DNA of 64,000 nt from Verrucomicrobiaceae bacterium. Lineage in GTDB: Bacteria > Verrucomicrobiota > Verrucomicrobiia > Verrucomicrobiales > Verrucomicrobiaceae. The DNA lies in assembly GCA_019694165.1 (NCBI GenBank), contig JAIBCL010000012.1, forward strand, positions 124,001-188,000, given 5' to 3'. Positions 49,513 through 58,341 of the stretch are shown here, one piece after another (the stretch's first letter is position 1; every line of letters starts with the position of its first letter). The notes beneath the pieces were generated by a model. That model ran no database searches. It was not told where the DNA came from and saw only the letters and a program-made list of their open reading frames with translations. The position numbers and the translations under genes were made by a program.

Positions 49513-49665
49513 ATGCACCCGACCACTTCACTTCGCCGCTCGATCCTCATCGACAACCCCTCAACCCGCCGCCCCTGCTGGCAACCCGACACCTGGTTCT
49601 GGCGATGGGTGTTCATGCTGCTCGGCATCTGCCTTGGCTGGATCATACACCAACACCTCGGATGA
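49513..49665 (+). CDS. Small single-pass membrane protein, 50 residues
   Basis: Starts at the ATG at 49513 and ends at TGA 49663-49665, overlapping the helicase ATG (49662) as ATGA. The N-terminal half is basic and polar (LRRSILIDNPSTRRPCWQPD); the C-terminal half is one hydrophobic helix, WFWRWVFMLLGICLGWIIHQ. Stop-start coupling on the downstream side supports it as a real gene. No homologue recognised; membrane tethering, lysis-like or inhibitory roles are all possible. Confidence 0.55.
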   Translation: MHPTTSLRRSILIDNPSTRRPCWQPDTWFWRWVFMLLGICLGWIIHQHLG

Positions 49666-50948
49666 AACTCGCCGCGCACGATTCAGCCGCCATCGCCTTC
49701 CACGATCTGGCTGCCGAGGGTCACAACATCATACTCACAGGCCAGGCGGGCACCGGCAAAACCACGCTGCTGCATGACTTTCTGGATGAGTGCGGTGATG
49801 ACGTGGCGGTCACGGCCTCCACCGGCATCGCCGCGCTCAATCTCGGGGGCATGACGATGCACCGGTGGAGCGGCATGATGCTGGGCCCCAAACGCGGAGA
49901 GAACCTCCACGATCATCTTCGCGAACTCATGCGCGATGAGCGGCATGGCGTGCGCAACGGCTTCAACCGCGTGCGCAACTGCCGGGTGCTCGTGCTCGAC
50001 GAGGTGTCGATGCTACCGGGTGTCACGCTGGATTTTCTCGATCTGCTCTGTCGCACGTTGCGCCGTGATGACCGGCCCTTCGGCGGCATCCAGGTGATCG
50101 CCACCGGAGATTTTTTGCAATTGCCGCCGGTGCGCACTGATCCGAGCGAGTCATACGACTGGGCTTTTCAAAGCTTGGCTTGGGTGAAGGCAAACTTCCA
50201 GGTGGTGCATCTCACCAAGGTTCACCGGCAGGACGAACCGGAGTTCCTCGGCGCGCTCGGCGAGTTTCGACGTGGGCGCATCACCGGCATCAATGCCAGG
50301 CTGCTTGCTTCGCGGGTCGCTCACTTCCCCGATCCGAACATTCCGCGCCTGTTCACGCACAACAGCCAGGTGGACAAATGGAATGCGTATCGGCTCGCGT
50401 GCATCGAATGCGAGGAGAGCGTCTATGAAGCGAGGACGCAAGGCCCCGACTCGCAGATCCAGTTCCTGCGCAAGAACCTGCTCACGCCATCCACGCTCAT
50501 CGTCAAACCCGGCGCACGGGTGATGTTCACGGTGAACCGGCCCGATCACGGCTATGTGAACGGACAGACCGGAACCGTGATCGAGTGCGGGCGCGACGCG
50601 GTCTGGGTCGAGAGCCAGGGCAACGTGATCAAGGTTGAGCGATACGACTGGCGTTTCGATTCGCGCGACCGGCACAGCGCCACCTTCACGCAGATGCCGC
50701 TGCGGCTTGCCTGGTCGCTCACGATTCACAAAGCGCAGGGCCTCACACTCGACAGCGCCTACATCGACGTCCGCGCTGCCCGTGAACCCGGCCAGGCCTA
50801 CGTGGCGCTCTCCCGTGTCCGCTCACTCGCCGGACTGAACCTCAAGGCCTGGTTCAACGGCGTCTTTGTGAGCCGCGCCGCCCTGGAATTTTACGAGGGC
50901 ATCACGCCTTCGCATTCGACAACCCAAACCCAAAAACAAACCGCATGA
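49662..50948 (+). CDS. PIF1/RecD2-like SF1B DNA helicase
   Basis: A 428-residue helicase from the ATG at 49662 (MKLAAHDSAAIAFHDLAAEG). Motifs: NIILTGQAGTGKTTLLHDFL (I), TASTGIAALNLGGMTMHRWS (Ia), VLVLDEVSMLPG (II), VIATGDFLQLPPVRTD (III), GARVMFTVN, WSLTIHKAQGLTLDSAYIDV (V) and QAYVALSRVRSLAGLNLKAW (VI). The family unwinds 5' to 3'. Both ends overlap neighbours by four bases, so it belongs to the replication operon. Confidence 0.92.
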   Translation: MKLAAHDSAAIAFHDLAAEGHNIILTGQAGTGKTTLLHDFLDECGDDVAVTASTGIAALNLGGMTMHRWSGMMLGPKRGENLHDHLRELMRDERHGVRNGFNRVRNCRVLVLDEVSMLPGVTLDFLDLLCRTLRRDDRPFGGIQVIATGDFLQLPPVRTDPSESYDWAFQSLAWVKANFQVVHLTKVHRQDEPEFLGALGEFRRGRITGINARLLASRVAHFPDPNIPRLFTHNSQVDKWNAYRLACIECEESVYEARTQGPDSQIQFLRKNLLTPSTLIVKPGARVMFTVNRPDHGYVNGQTGTVIECGRDAVWVESQGNVIKVERYDWRFDSRDRHSATFTQMPLRLAWSLTIHKAQGLTLDSAYIDVRAAREPGQAYVALSRVRSLAGLNLKAWFNGVFVSRAALEFYEGITPSHSTTQTQKQTA

Positions 50949-52171
50949 ACTCACCTGCACCATCATCCGCCCCGAGTTTCGTCTCGGTGGAAAATCTTCC
51001 CCGCATCGCCAGGCCAAACCAGAACCGCTCCGTGGCTGAGTTTGCCGCAGAGGCTGGTGAAGCCATGCGCGCCCAGCGCCAGTGGTTCAATCATCACGGT
51101 GAAGTGGCTCTCATTTCGAAAGGTTACCGCGGCGAGATCCACAGACCCTTGGAACTCGCCTCGATAGGGCCTCGGGCGGCAATCACCGCACTCGAGCATT
51201 TCATCCGTCCCGGCAGATTGATCCGCAACCGACGTACCGGTTTCGAGGAATTCGCCCCACGCACGTTGGATCACGCCTGTACGGCGAAGCTGCTCAAGTC
51301 GCCGGAGTTCATCAACCGCCTGCCGAAGCTGCGCCGCATTCTCGACATGCCTGTGCCCATTGTGAACGATGGTGTGCTCATCTTCCCGAAGCGGGGCTAC
51401 GACGAACACTTCCAGACTTACTGCGATCCGGATGCGCCGGAACCGCAAAGCGTGCCTCTCAACAAGGCGCTGCCCGTTCTTGATGAGGTCCACACCGATT
51501 TCCACTGGCAGCACGATCATAACCGCGTTCACGCTCTGGCGCGGCTCATTACTCCCTACTGTCGGGGATTGATGGGCTGGGAAGCAGAGGTGCCGCTGTG
51601 CGTTTTCACCGGTGCCGTGGGCAAGGACTACCTGGCCAGCCTGACGGAGATGATCTATCAGGGCGCGTTCACGCACTACTACGCCTCCGACATGCGCTCT
51701 GCCATCGGCGCATCGCTGCGTGCCGGACATCGGCGCAAGCATGTGACGGACCACTGCAAGCGTTCGGCTGTGCGCGCCCTGGCGGAGGCGGTGACCAGCC
51801 GCGACTATCGCTTCAAGGACAGGGGTCACGATGTGGTTCTGCCGATGGAAGTGGAACTGAGCGTGTCGGCCGATTTTTCCGCCATCGATTCGTCGCGCAC
51901 GATGCAGCTCATCCGGCTGATTCAGATTCGCGGCACCGGCGAATGGTTCAACAGTCGCAAATTCAAATACCCAAATCTGCGGGAACGTGTGCGCGACAAC
52001 CGCGCGCAGGTGCTCGGAGCGATCAAGTCGCTCGTAGATCACTGGATTGAGAAGGGCAGTCCCGCCGGGCCAAGCACGCTCGCAGGCTTTCCGGAGTGGA
52101 GCCATGTGGTGGGCGGCGTGATGCACGTGAACGGAATGGGCGACCCCTGCGTGCCGTTGGGCGACAATTGA
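50945..52171 (+). CDS. Degenerate primase-helicase paralogue
   Basis: A 408-residue protein related to the helicase part (about residues 590-870) of the fused polymerase that follows. Matched segments are LPKLRRILDMPVPIVNDGV/LPKIIRILDLPLPMKTASG, LITPYCRGLMGWEAEVPL/LLTPYCRGLMGWDGRFPL and FPEWSHVVGGVMHVNGMG/FPEWGNVVGGVMALHDLG. The nucleotide-binding loop is shortened: GAVGKDYLASL here against GNRPRAGKDYLAGV there, so ATP binding is doubtful. It lacks the primase domain. A structural partner for the larger protein is the simplest idea. Confidence 0.75.
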   Translation: MNSPAPSSAPSFVSVENLPRIARPNQNRSVAEFAAEAGEAMRAQRQWFNHHGEVALISKGYRGEIHRPLELASIGPRAAITALEHFIRPGRLIRNRRTGFEEFAPRTLDHACTAKLLKSPEFINRLPKLRRILDMPVPIVNDGVLIFPKRGYDEHFQTYCDPDAPEPQSVPLNKALPVLDEVHTDFHWQHDHNRVHALARLITPYCRGLMGWEAEVPLCVFTGAVGKDYLASLTEMIYQGAFTHYYASDMRSAIGASLRAGHRRKHVTDHCKRSAVRALAEAVTSRDYRFKDRGHDVVLPMEVELSVSADFSAIDSSRTMQLIRLIQIRGTGEWFNSRKFKYPNLRERVRDNRAQVLGAIKSLVDHWIEKGSPAGPSTLAGFPEWSHVVGGVMHVNGMGDPCVPLGDN

Positions 52172-52187
52172 CGTGAGGCCCGGCAAC

Positions 52188-55100
52188 ATGGACTGGGACG
52201 CGATCAAACAGCACTACCTCGACTGCCGCAGCCTCAAAGCCACGGCGGAGGAGTTCGATCTCTCGTTGAACACCGTGAAGACGCGCGCGCGCCGTGAAGG
52301 CTGGGCGCAGGTCGAGGGATCATCGGGGGTTCAAATTGAACCCTCAGATGGTGCTCAGGGTTCAAATCGCAGGGTTCAGGGTTCAACACAGGGTTCAAAT
52401 TACCGCCCGGAGGGTTCAACTCAGGGTTCAAATCCGCAGGTCGAGGGTTCAGCCGGGGCTCAAGTTGAACCCTCAAATCCGACTCAGGGTTCAGCCGGGG
52501 TTCAGGTTGAACCCTCGACCGCGTCTCTCAGGGTTCAAAATGAACCCTCATTGAACCCTGAACCCTGCGGCGAGGGTTCAACCGATGAAGATTCCATCCT
52601 TTCCGTCCCGGTCACCACCTATCCCAACGCGCGCTCTCCCAAGCAGCCTGGTGTTGAGAACCTCGCCGACATCCTTCACGCCATCCAGAACGGCTTCTTC
52701 AAGGACAAGATTGAAGAGCTGCGCCGCATCAAGTCCCGCGACGGCAAGCAGCACTACGACAAGGCCAAGGTGAACCTGCCCGCGTTCTGCGTGTCGGGCA
52801 CCACGGCCGACCGCAAACACATCCTCAAGCACAGCGGCCTCATCCAGATCGACTTCGACGGACTCAACGGCACGCTGCCCGTCGCGCGCCAGCAGGTGAT
52901 CGCAGATCCGCACGTCGCAGCCGCGTTCCTTTCCCCCAGCGGCGACGGCTTGAAAGTGCTCCTGCGCGTGGACGGCAGCCGCCACGCCGATGGCGTCAAG
53001 GCCGCCACCCGGCACTTCGCCGAAGCCTACGGCCTCAAGCACGATCCGCAGGTGAAGGAGCCTGCCCGGCTCTGCTTCGTCTCCCACGATCCCGATCTCT
53101 ATCGCAACCCGAACGCCATCGAACTCCCTCTCGATGACGAACCATCCACCGATGAAAAACCTTCACGCGGCCCCGGTCGTCCCAGGAAGGAACCGCCGTG
53201 GTGGACCGCCTACAAGGGCGACATCCGGATGCTCGACCTCGCATCTTTGTTGCGCAGCAAAGCCAGCGTCGGCGAGATGCTCGACCCCGACACCGGCAAG
53301 CAGGCGGTCAAATGTCCCTGGGCGCACGAGCACGGCGACGGCGGCAAGGCATGGGACGAACGCTCCAGCGACACTGTGATCTTCACCGAAGGCGAGTGGC
53401 CCGCCTTCAAATGCCTTCACGCCCACTGCGCCGAACGCTCCCTTAAAGACGTGTGCGGGCACTTTGAAAAGCTCGACCCCGGCTGCATCGACAAGCACTG
53501 CGCCGAGATGCGCGTCTGGAGCAAGGGCCAGACCGATCTCGAAGGCCGCCCCCGTGTGGTGCTGCCCTGTCTCACACGCGAGGACTCGCATTTTGCAACA
53601 GAGGTGGCCGGCATCCTCGCGCCCAAGCGGGTGTGGTTCAACAAGGCCGAGCGCGTCGTGGCCGTGTGCGTGCGGCGTCTTTCCGAGAACATCGAATCGC
53701 TCGTCTTCTGGCCGATGGAACCCGTGGAGGCGCGCACCGCCATCGAGGACCACCTGCAGACGGGCGTGCTCCAGACCGACAAGCACACCGGCGAGAGCGT
53801 GTTCTGCGCGCTCACCATGACGCGCGAGTGTGCGGGCGGCCTCCTCGGCGCTCCCCAGTTCCGCCGCGCCCTGCCGAAGATCATCCGCATCCTCGACTTG
53901 CCGCTTCCGATGAAGACCGCGTCCGGCGGCATCATCCGCCCGCAGTTCGGCTACGATCCGAAGTTCAGCACCTACACCGATCCCGACGCCCCGAGGCTGC
54001 ACCGCATGTCCCGTGACGAGGCGGTCGATTGGATCAGACGCGCGCATCTCGGCTTCGGGTTCCGCGATGAGCAGAGCCTTGTGCATGCGATTGCGCGCCT
54101 GCTCACGCCCTACTGTCGCGGACTCATGGGCTGGGATGGCCGTTTCCCGCTCTGGCACTTTTCCGGCAACCGCCCCCGCGCCGGCAAGGACTACCTCGCT
54201 GGTGTGACGCAGATCATCTATGAAGGACGCAGCATCGAGGATGCGCCCCTGGAGCGCGAGTCGGAGGAAACGCGCAAGCGCATCACCGCCGCGCTCATGA
54301 GCGGCAGGCGCATGATGCACTTCGCCAACTGCCAGGGCCACCTTCAAGACGCCGCCTTCATCGGCGCGATCACCAGCAAAACCTTCGGCGCGCGCAACCT
54401 TGGCAGCACCGAGGCGAAGTCCGATCTTACGCTGCCCAACGAAATCGAGTTCAGCATCTCGGCCAACATCGGCCTCACGTTCCGCCCGGACGTGGAACCG
54501 CGCACCCGCCGCATCACGCTGGAGTTCTCCGAGGAAAACTCCAACGGCCGCAACTTTCCCGATCCCGACCTGCATGGCTGGGTGCTGCGGCACCGTGCCG
54601 ACCTTCTCTCGGCCATCGACTCCCTGGTCAGCCTGTGGATTGAAGCGGGGTGTCCCGCCGGCAAACGCCCATTCAACAGCTTCCCCGAGTGGGGCAACGT
54701 CGTGGGCGGCGTCATGGCGCTGCATGACCTGGGCAATCCATGCCTGCCTCACGAAGACGACGGCGGACTGCCCGCCGACCGCCAGACAGAGGCGATGCGC
54801 GCGCTGTTCCTCATCGGTTACGCTGAGCAGCCGGACAAGTGGCTTGGCAAGTCGGACATCTATGCGCTCATCGAATCGAACTCCGACAACGATGCCTTCT
54901 CCTGGTTTGGCGACCTCGCTGAGAAGGGCTCCAAACACCGCCTCGGCAAAGACCTCCGCCAGTTCAAAGGCCGCGAGCTATCCGGCATCGTGCTTGTGAT
55001 CGACGATCACACCGACAAGACCCAGCAGCACCGGTTCCAGTTTACGCGGCATTCAAGCCGCCGCTCCGATCCGATGATTGATCTGTTCAGCCGTGCACTG

Positions 55101-56999
55101 GGCCAGACCCCACCCCAGCCCGATGCAGCCGCCACCGATGGGCATATTGGGCATTTTGGGCATGTCTCTGATCGCTGGGAACCCCAGAACAAAAATAATT
55201 CAGAGGGGGAAGAGAAAATAAATAATTTATATCTGAGTACGGAGCGGGAGAAACAATTGCCCAAAACGCCCAATATGCCCATCGGCGTGGTAATCACCTC
55301 CAGGGCCGATCTTGCTGGCATCGCCGCCGCCATCCGCACATCCGGCTCCGTTGCGCTCGATGTCGAAACCTATGGCTCCCGAAAAGGCGATGGCCTCGAC
55401 CCTTGGGCGGGCGACATTCGCCTCCTCTCGCTGTGCGTCGAGAACCAGCAGCCCTGGATCATCGACCTCCGCGCCACCGGCTACGACCTCGGCGAACTGA
55501 AGACGGCTCTCGAATCCGCAGAGATCATCGCCCACAATGCGAAGTTCGACCTGCTCTGGTTGCGCCACAAAGCGGGGCTGTGCGCGACCAAGGTGTTCTG
55601 CACGCTCACCGCCGCGCGCGTCCTGTCGGCCGGCACCAAACCAGGCAACGATCTCGACAAGTGCCTCCATCGCTATCTCGGCGTGCCTCCAGCTCCGGAT
55701 CACAGCCGCTCCGACTGGGGCTCCATGCTGCTCACCGACGACCAGCTTGCCTATGCGGCGCGTGACGTGGCGCATCTGCACGCCCTCACCAACAAGCTCT
55801 GGGGCGACCTCGAGCATGATGCGCTTGATGTGGTGGCAAAGCTGGAGATGCAGCTCGTGCCCGTGATCGTGGAGATGGAAATGGCGGGCATCGGCGTGGA
55901 CAAGGCGAAGCTGCGCGAGATCGAAGCCAACGCACGCGCCTCCGCCGCCAGCATGGCCTCTTCGTTGCGCAACGAACTTGGCCTCCCCACGCTCAATCCC
56001 TCCAGCCCGCAGCAGCTCCTCAAGGCGCTTAAATCGCAGGGCGTCGAGGTGGCGGACACCAACGAGGACACACTCAAGGCTAGCGATGATGGCAAGATCA
56101 TCCCGATCATCCTCGCCTACCGGGGCGCTGAAAAACTCGCCCAGCAGGCGAAGTCGCTCATCGAATGCGTGAAGCACGACGGCCGCATCCACGGTCGCTT
56201 CGATCCCACCGGTACGGCCACCGGTCGGTTCAGTTCCAAAGATCCCAACCTGCAAAACATTGGCCGTGGCGAACTGCGCTCCTGCTTCGTGCCTGGAGCC
56301 GGGAACAAGCTCATCGTGGCGGACTACTCGCAGGTTGAGTTGCGTGCCGCTGCGGCCATCGCGGGCGAAACGAAGATGATCGAGGCCTATCGCAACGGTG
56401 TGGATCTGCACAAGCAAACGGCTGCCGAGGTTCTTGGCAAGGCGCTCAACGCGGTGACGAAGGAGGATCGGCAGATTTCCAAAAGCGCGAACTTCGGCCT
56501 CCTTTACGGCCAGAGTGCTCCCGGTCTCGTTCGCTACGCCGCCTCCAGCTACGGCGTGAAGCTCGAACTCGACCAGGCCGATCACATCCGCCGGCAGTTC
56601 TTCCGCACCTACGGCTCGCTGCGCCAATGGCATGGAGAATCGCGCAACAAGGCCGATGCCGGAGCACGCGAAGTGCGCACGGTGATGGGTCGCCGCAGAT
56701 TGATCCCGGAAACGGCTTCCGAATGGGAACGCTTCACCGCCCTGGTGAACACGCCGGTTCAAGGCGGTTGCGCCGACGGCATGAAGCGCGCGCTCGTCAT
56801 GCTCGCCGAGCGCCTTCCGGCCGAAGCACGCCTCATCTCCACCGTGCATGACGAGGTGCTCGTTGAGGCACCCGAAGCGATGGCCGAGCAGGTCCGCCTC
56901 ATCGTTCAGACCACGATGGTCGACGCAATGGAAGCCTTGTTCCCGCAGGTGCCCATCGAGGTGGAGGCCGGAGTCTGCGAACACTGGGGGGAGAAATGA
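52188..56999 (+). CDS. Primase-helicase-family A DNA polymerase fusion
   Basis: A 1,603-residue protein; ATG 52188 is chosen because GTGAGG 11 bases upstream can serve as ribosome site (GTG 52173 is open). Domain order: N-terminal HTH (LKATAEEFDLSLNTVKTRAR); Gly/Ser/Gln repeat linker (about 46-134); VirE-N/BT4734-type primase region (LIQIDFDGLNGTLPVARQQV); AT-hook-like GPGRPRK; Cys/His region (CPWAHEH, CLHAHC); helicase-like domain with NRPRAGKDYL; linker (about 980-1034); 3'-5' exonuclease (VALDVETYGS, IIAHNAKFDLLWL, YAARDVAHL); polymerase motifs A (VADYSQVELR, near 1377), B (RQISKSANFGLLYGQS) and C (STVHDEVLVE, near 1551). All catalytic residues of a proofreading polymerase are present. Such a fusion suits an autonomous replisome. 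Confidence 0.88.
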   Translation: MDWDAIKQHYLDCRSLKATAEEFDLSLNTVKTRARREGWAQVEGSSGVQIEPSDGAQGSNRRVQGSTQGSNYRPEGSTQGSNPQVEGSAGAQVEPSNPTQGSAGVQVEPSTASLRVQNEPSLNPEPCGEGSTDEDSILSVPVTTYPNARSPKQPGVENLADILHAIQNGFFKDKIEELRRIKSRDGKQHYDKAKVNLPAFCVSGTTADRKHILKHSGLIQIDFDGLNGTLPVARQQVIADPHVAAAFLSPSGDGLKVLLRVDGSRHADGVKAATRHFAEAYGLKHDPQVKEPARLCFVSHDPDLYRNPNAIELPLDDEPSTDEKPSRGPGRPRKEPPWWTAYKGDIRMLDLASLLRSKASVGEMLDPDTGKQAVKCPWAHEHGDGGKAWDERSSDTVIFTEGEWPAFKCLHAHCAERSLKDVCGHFEKLDPGCIDKHCAEMRVWSKGQTDLEGRPRVVLPCLTREDSHFATEVAGILAPKRVWFNKAERVVAVCVRRLSENIESLVFWPMEPVEARTAIEDHLQTGVLQTDKHTGESVFCALTMTRECAGGLLGAPQFRRALPKIIRILDLPLPMKTASGGIIRPQFGYDPKFSTYTDPDAPRLHRMSRDEAVDWIRRAHLGFGFRDEQSLVHAIARLLTPYCRGLMGWDGRFPLWHFSGNRPRAGKDYLAGVTQIIYEGRSIEDAPLERESEETRKRITAALMSGRRMMHFANCQGHLQDAAFIGAITSKTFGARNLGSTEAKSDLTLPNEIEFSISANIGLTFRPDVEPRTRRITLEFSEENSNGRNFPDPDLHGWVLRHRADLLSAIDSLVSLWIEAGCPAGKRPFNSFPEWGNVVGGVMALHDLGNPCLPHEDDGGLPADRQTEAMRALFLIGYAEQPDKWLGKSDIYALIESNSDNDAFSWFGDLAEKGSKHRLGKDLRQFKGRELSGIVLVIDDHTDKTQQHRFQFTRHSSRRSDPMIDLFSRALGQTPPQPDAAATDGHIGHFGHVSDRWEPQNKNNSEGEEKINNLYLSTEREKQLPKTPNMPIGVVITSRADLAGIAAAIRTSGSVALDVETYGSRKGDGLDPWAGDIRLLSLCVENQQPWIIDLRATGYDLGELKTALESAEIIAHNAKFDLLWLRHKAGLCATKVFCTLTAARVLSAGTKPGNDLDKCLHRYLGVPPAPDHSRSDWGSMLLTDDQLAYAARDVAHLHALTNKLWGDLEHDALDVVAKLEMQLVPVIVEMEMAGIGVDKAKLREIEANARASAASMASSLRNELGLPTLNPSSPQQLLKALKSQGVEVADTNEDTLKASDDGKIIPIILAYRGAEKLAQQAKSLIECVKHDGRIHGRFDPTGTATGRFSSKDPNLQNIGRGELRSCFVPGAGNKLIVADYSQVELRAAAAIAGETKMIEAYRNGVDLHKQTAAEVLGKALNAVTKEDRQISKSANFGLLYGQSAPGLVRYAASSYGVKLELDQADHIRRQFFRTYGSLRQWHGESRNKADAGAREVRTVMGRRRLIPETASEWERFTALVNTPVQGGCADGMKRALVMLAERLPAEARLISTVHDEVLVEAPEAMAEQVRLIVQTTMVDAMEALFPQVPIEVEAGVCEHWGEK
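52327..52580. repeat. Array of 18 GGGTTCA heptamers inside the polymerase gene
   Basis: Twelve GGGTTCA and six TGAACCC copies lie in 254 bases, many in the longer form CAGGGTTCAA. They encode the GSN/GST/EPS repeats of the linker after the N-terminal HTH. The density and two orientations resemble replication iterons. Confidence 0.85.
55135..55285. repeat. 28-bp inverted repeat flanking an AT-rich core, inside the polymerase gene
   Basis: Arms at 55135-55162 and 55258-55285 are complementary at 27 of 28 positions (core GGCATATTGGGC). The 95-base loop contains an A/T-rich stretch (55190-55235) unlike the GC-rich gene around it. The frame stays open and encodes the linker between the helicase-like and polymerase parts. 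Confidence 0.85.
55961..55976. repeat. Palindrome TTCGTTGCGCAACGAA, copy 2 of 3
   Basis: Perfect 16-bp palindrome inside the polymerase gene, encoding SLRNEL. See copies at 33682 and 57961. Confidence 0.5.
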
Positions 57000-57021
57000 A
57001 GGGACGAATCCACGCACCACC

Positions 57022-57642
57022 ATGAGTGATTCCTCCTCCTACTCCTCCCGCCAGCGCGCCCGTGACGACGACTACCGCCGCCAGTACGAGCAGTGGGTGG
57101 CCACGCTCCCGGAAGATGAACGGCGAAAGCTCGAAGCAATGGGCGTGGATGCGCCCTCGCTCCCCGGCCCGTCGGGCGGCACCTTGCGCGATGCCGCCAC
57201 CTCCTCACGCGCCCGGTGCGAGGACGAGTTCAATGATGACGAGGGCGAATCAAACGATCCACCCGACGAACCCGAGGCAGTGGAACATGCTACGCCCGCC
57301 TCGACACCGGATGCGGCATCTTCTCCATGCTCCCAAGCTCCGTTACCTGCGGATGGCGAGCATCTCCACGATATTCTCCGCCGCTTGGTTGGCGAGCTGA
57401 TCGGCCAGGACAACTCCAATCTCTCCGTCCATTGCCTCGCCCTGGTCACCGGCCTCACCTACGAAGGCAATTCCATGACCGCCATTGCCGAGCAACACGG
57501 CGTCACCCGCGCCGCCGTGAGCAAACGCTGCGTGGAGTTGACTCAGGCCCTCAATCTGAAACCCAGCCGCGCCATGCGAAGCCTCAAAGCGCGCACCAGC
57601 TACCGCACCGCCCGAACCCTCAACCTCCGTTCCACCGCATGA
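57022..57642 (+). CDS. Sigma-70-region-4-like HTH protein
   Basis: A 206-residue protein from the ATG at 57022 (MSDSSSYSSRQRARDDDYRR). The N-terminal half is charged and disordered-looking with an acidic stretch (EDEFNDDEGESNDPPDEPEA). The C-terminal half has an HTH: EGNSMTAIAEQHGVTRAAVS followed by KRCVELTQALNL, like sigma region 4 or phage late-gene regulators. Its stop overlaps the next start (ATGA). It probably regulates element genes. Confidence 0.68.
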   Translation: MSDSSSYSSRQRARDDDYRRQYEQWVATLPEDERRKLEAMGVDAPSLPGPSGGTLRDAATSSRARCEDEFNDDEGESNDPPDEPEAVEHATPASTPDAASSPCSQAPLPADGEHLHDILRRLVGELIGQDNSNLSVHCLALVTGLTYEGNSMTAIAEQHGVTRAAVSKRCVELTQALNLKPSRAMRSLKARTSYRTARTLNLRSTA

Positions 57643-58316
57643 GCCTCTCCATCAGCGACTCTCCCAAATTCGCCATCACGCGCACCGGCTTGCACATCCG
57701 CGACGAGCTTTCCTTCGACGAATGGCGCGGCCTGGCTCCCAAGTTCAGCGAGGCGATCAAGTGCGCCGCGTTCCTCATCGGCGACTGGCTCGTCTATGGC
57801 GAGGATCACTTCCGGGGGCAGGGGCGGCTGCCGGGCTTCGAGAACGACGCTGCGGCTCCGGCCCGCATCAGCGGCGACCTCTATGACACCGCGCTTGCCG
57901 CGACCGGCTTGGATCGCACCACGCTTTCCAACTACGCCTACGTGTCGCGCAACGTGCCGGGTTCGTTGCGCAACGAACTTCTCTCCTGGGAGCATCACAA
58001 GGCCGTGGCGCGGTTGAATGAGCCCGACCAGCAACGCTGGCTTCAGGTGGCGCTCAAGAATGAGAGCGGCACAGGTCCCGTGTCCACCCGCCGGCTGCGC
58101 AAGAGCATCATCGCCGGTCGTCTTCTGACTCCCGAGGAACTCCATCCCGATCCCACCGATCGCGGCATCGAGAACCACATCCCCTATGTGAACCGGCTCG
58201 TGGCGCTCTGGAGCCGCATGAAGGAACGCCGCTGGCTGCAACGCTCCACGCGCGAACAACGTGCCGCCTTCAAGCGCGACCTCCAGCCCGTCGTCGAAAT
58301 CTACAATCAACTCTAA
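57639..58316 (+). CDS. LmbU-like regulatory protein
   Basis: A 225-residue protein from the ATG at 57639. The segment LSFDEWRGLAPKFSEAIKCA, FLIGDWLVYGEDHF, LYDTALAATGLDRTTLSNYA, YVSRNVPGSLRNELLSWEHH and KAVARLNEPDQQRWLQVAL resembles the LmbU family of actinobacterial regulators in order and spacing (GDWLVYG, then TGLDxxTLxNYAxVxR, then LSxxHHxxVAxL). LmbU is a DNA-binding activator of antibiotic genes; here the role would be element regulation or partition. The family call is from memory of the pattern. Confidence 0.6.
   Translation: MSLSISDSPKFAITRTGLHIRDELSFDEWRGLAPKFSEAIKCAAFLIGDWLVYGEDHFRGQGRLPGFENDAAAPARISGDLYDTALAATGLDRTTLSNYAYVSRNVPGSLRNELLSWEHHKAVARLNEPDQQRWLQVALKNESGTGPVSTRRLRKSIIAGRLLTPEELHPDPTDRGIENHIPYVNRLVALWSRMKERRWLQRSTREQRAAFKRDLQPVVEIYNQL
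57961..57978. repeat. Palindrome GTTCGTTGCGCAACGAAC, copy 3 of 3
   Basis: Perfect 18-bp palindrome in the LmbU-like gene, again encoding SLRNEL. Confidence 0.5.
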
Positions 58317-58341
58317 CCCACCCCCCTCAGCACACACTCCC

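Noticed and set aside
52327..52580. GGGTTCA array considered as CRISPR or simple tandem repeat
   Set aside because: Units are 7 bp in both orientations with irregular gaps inside an open frame.
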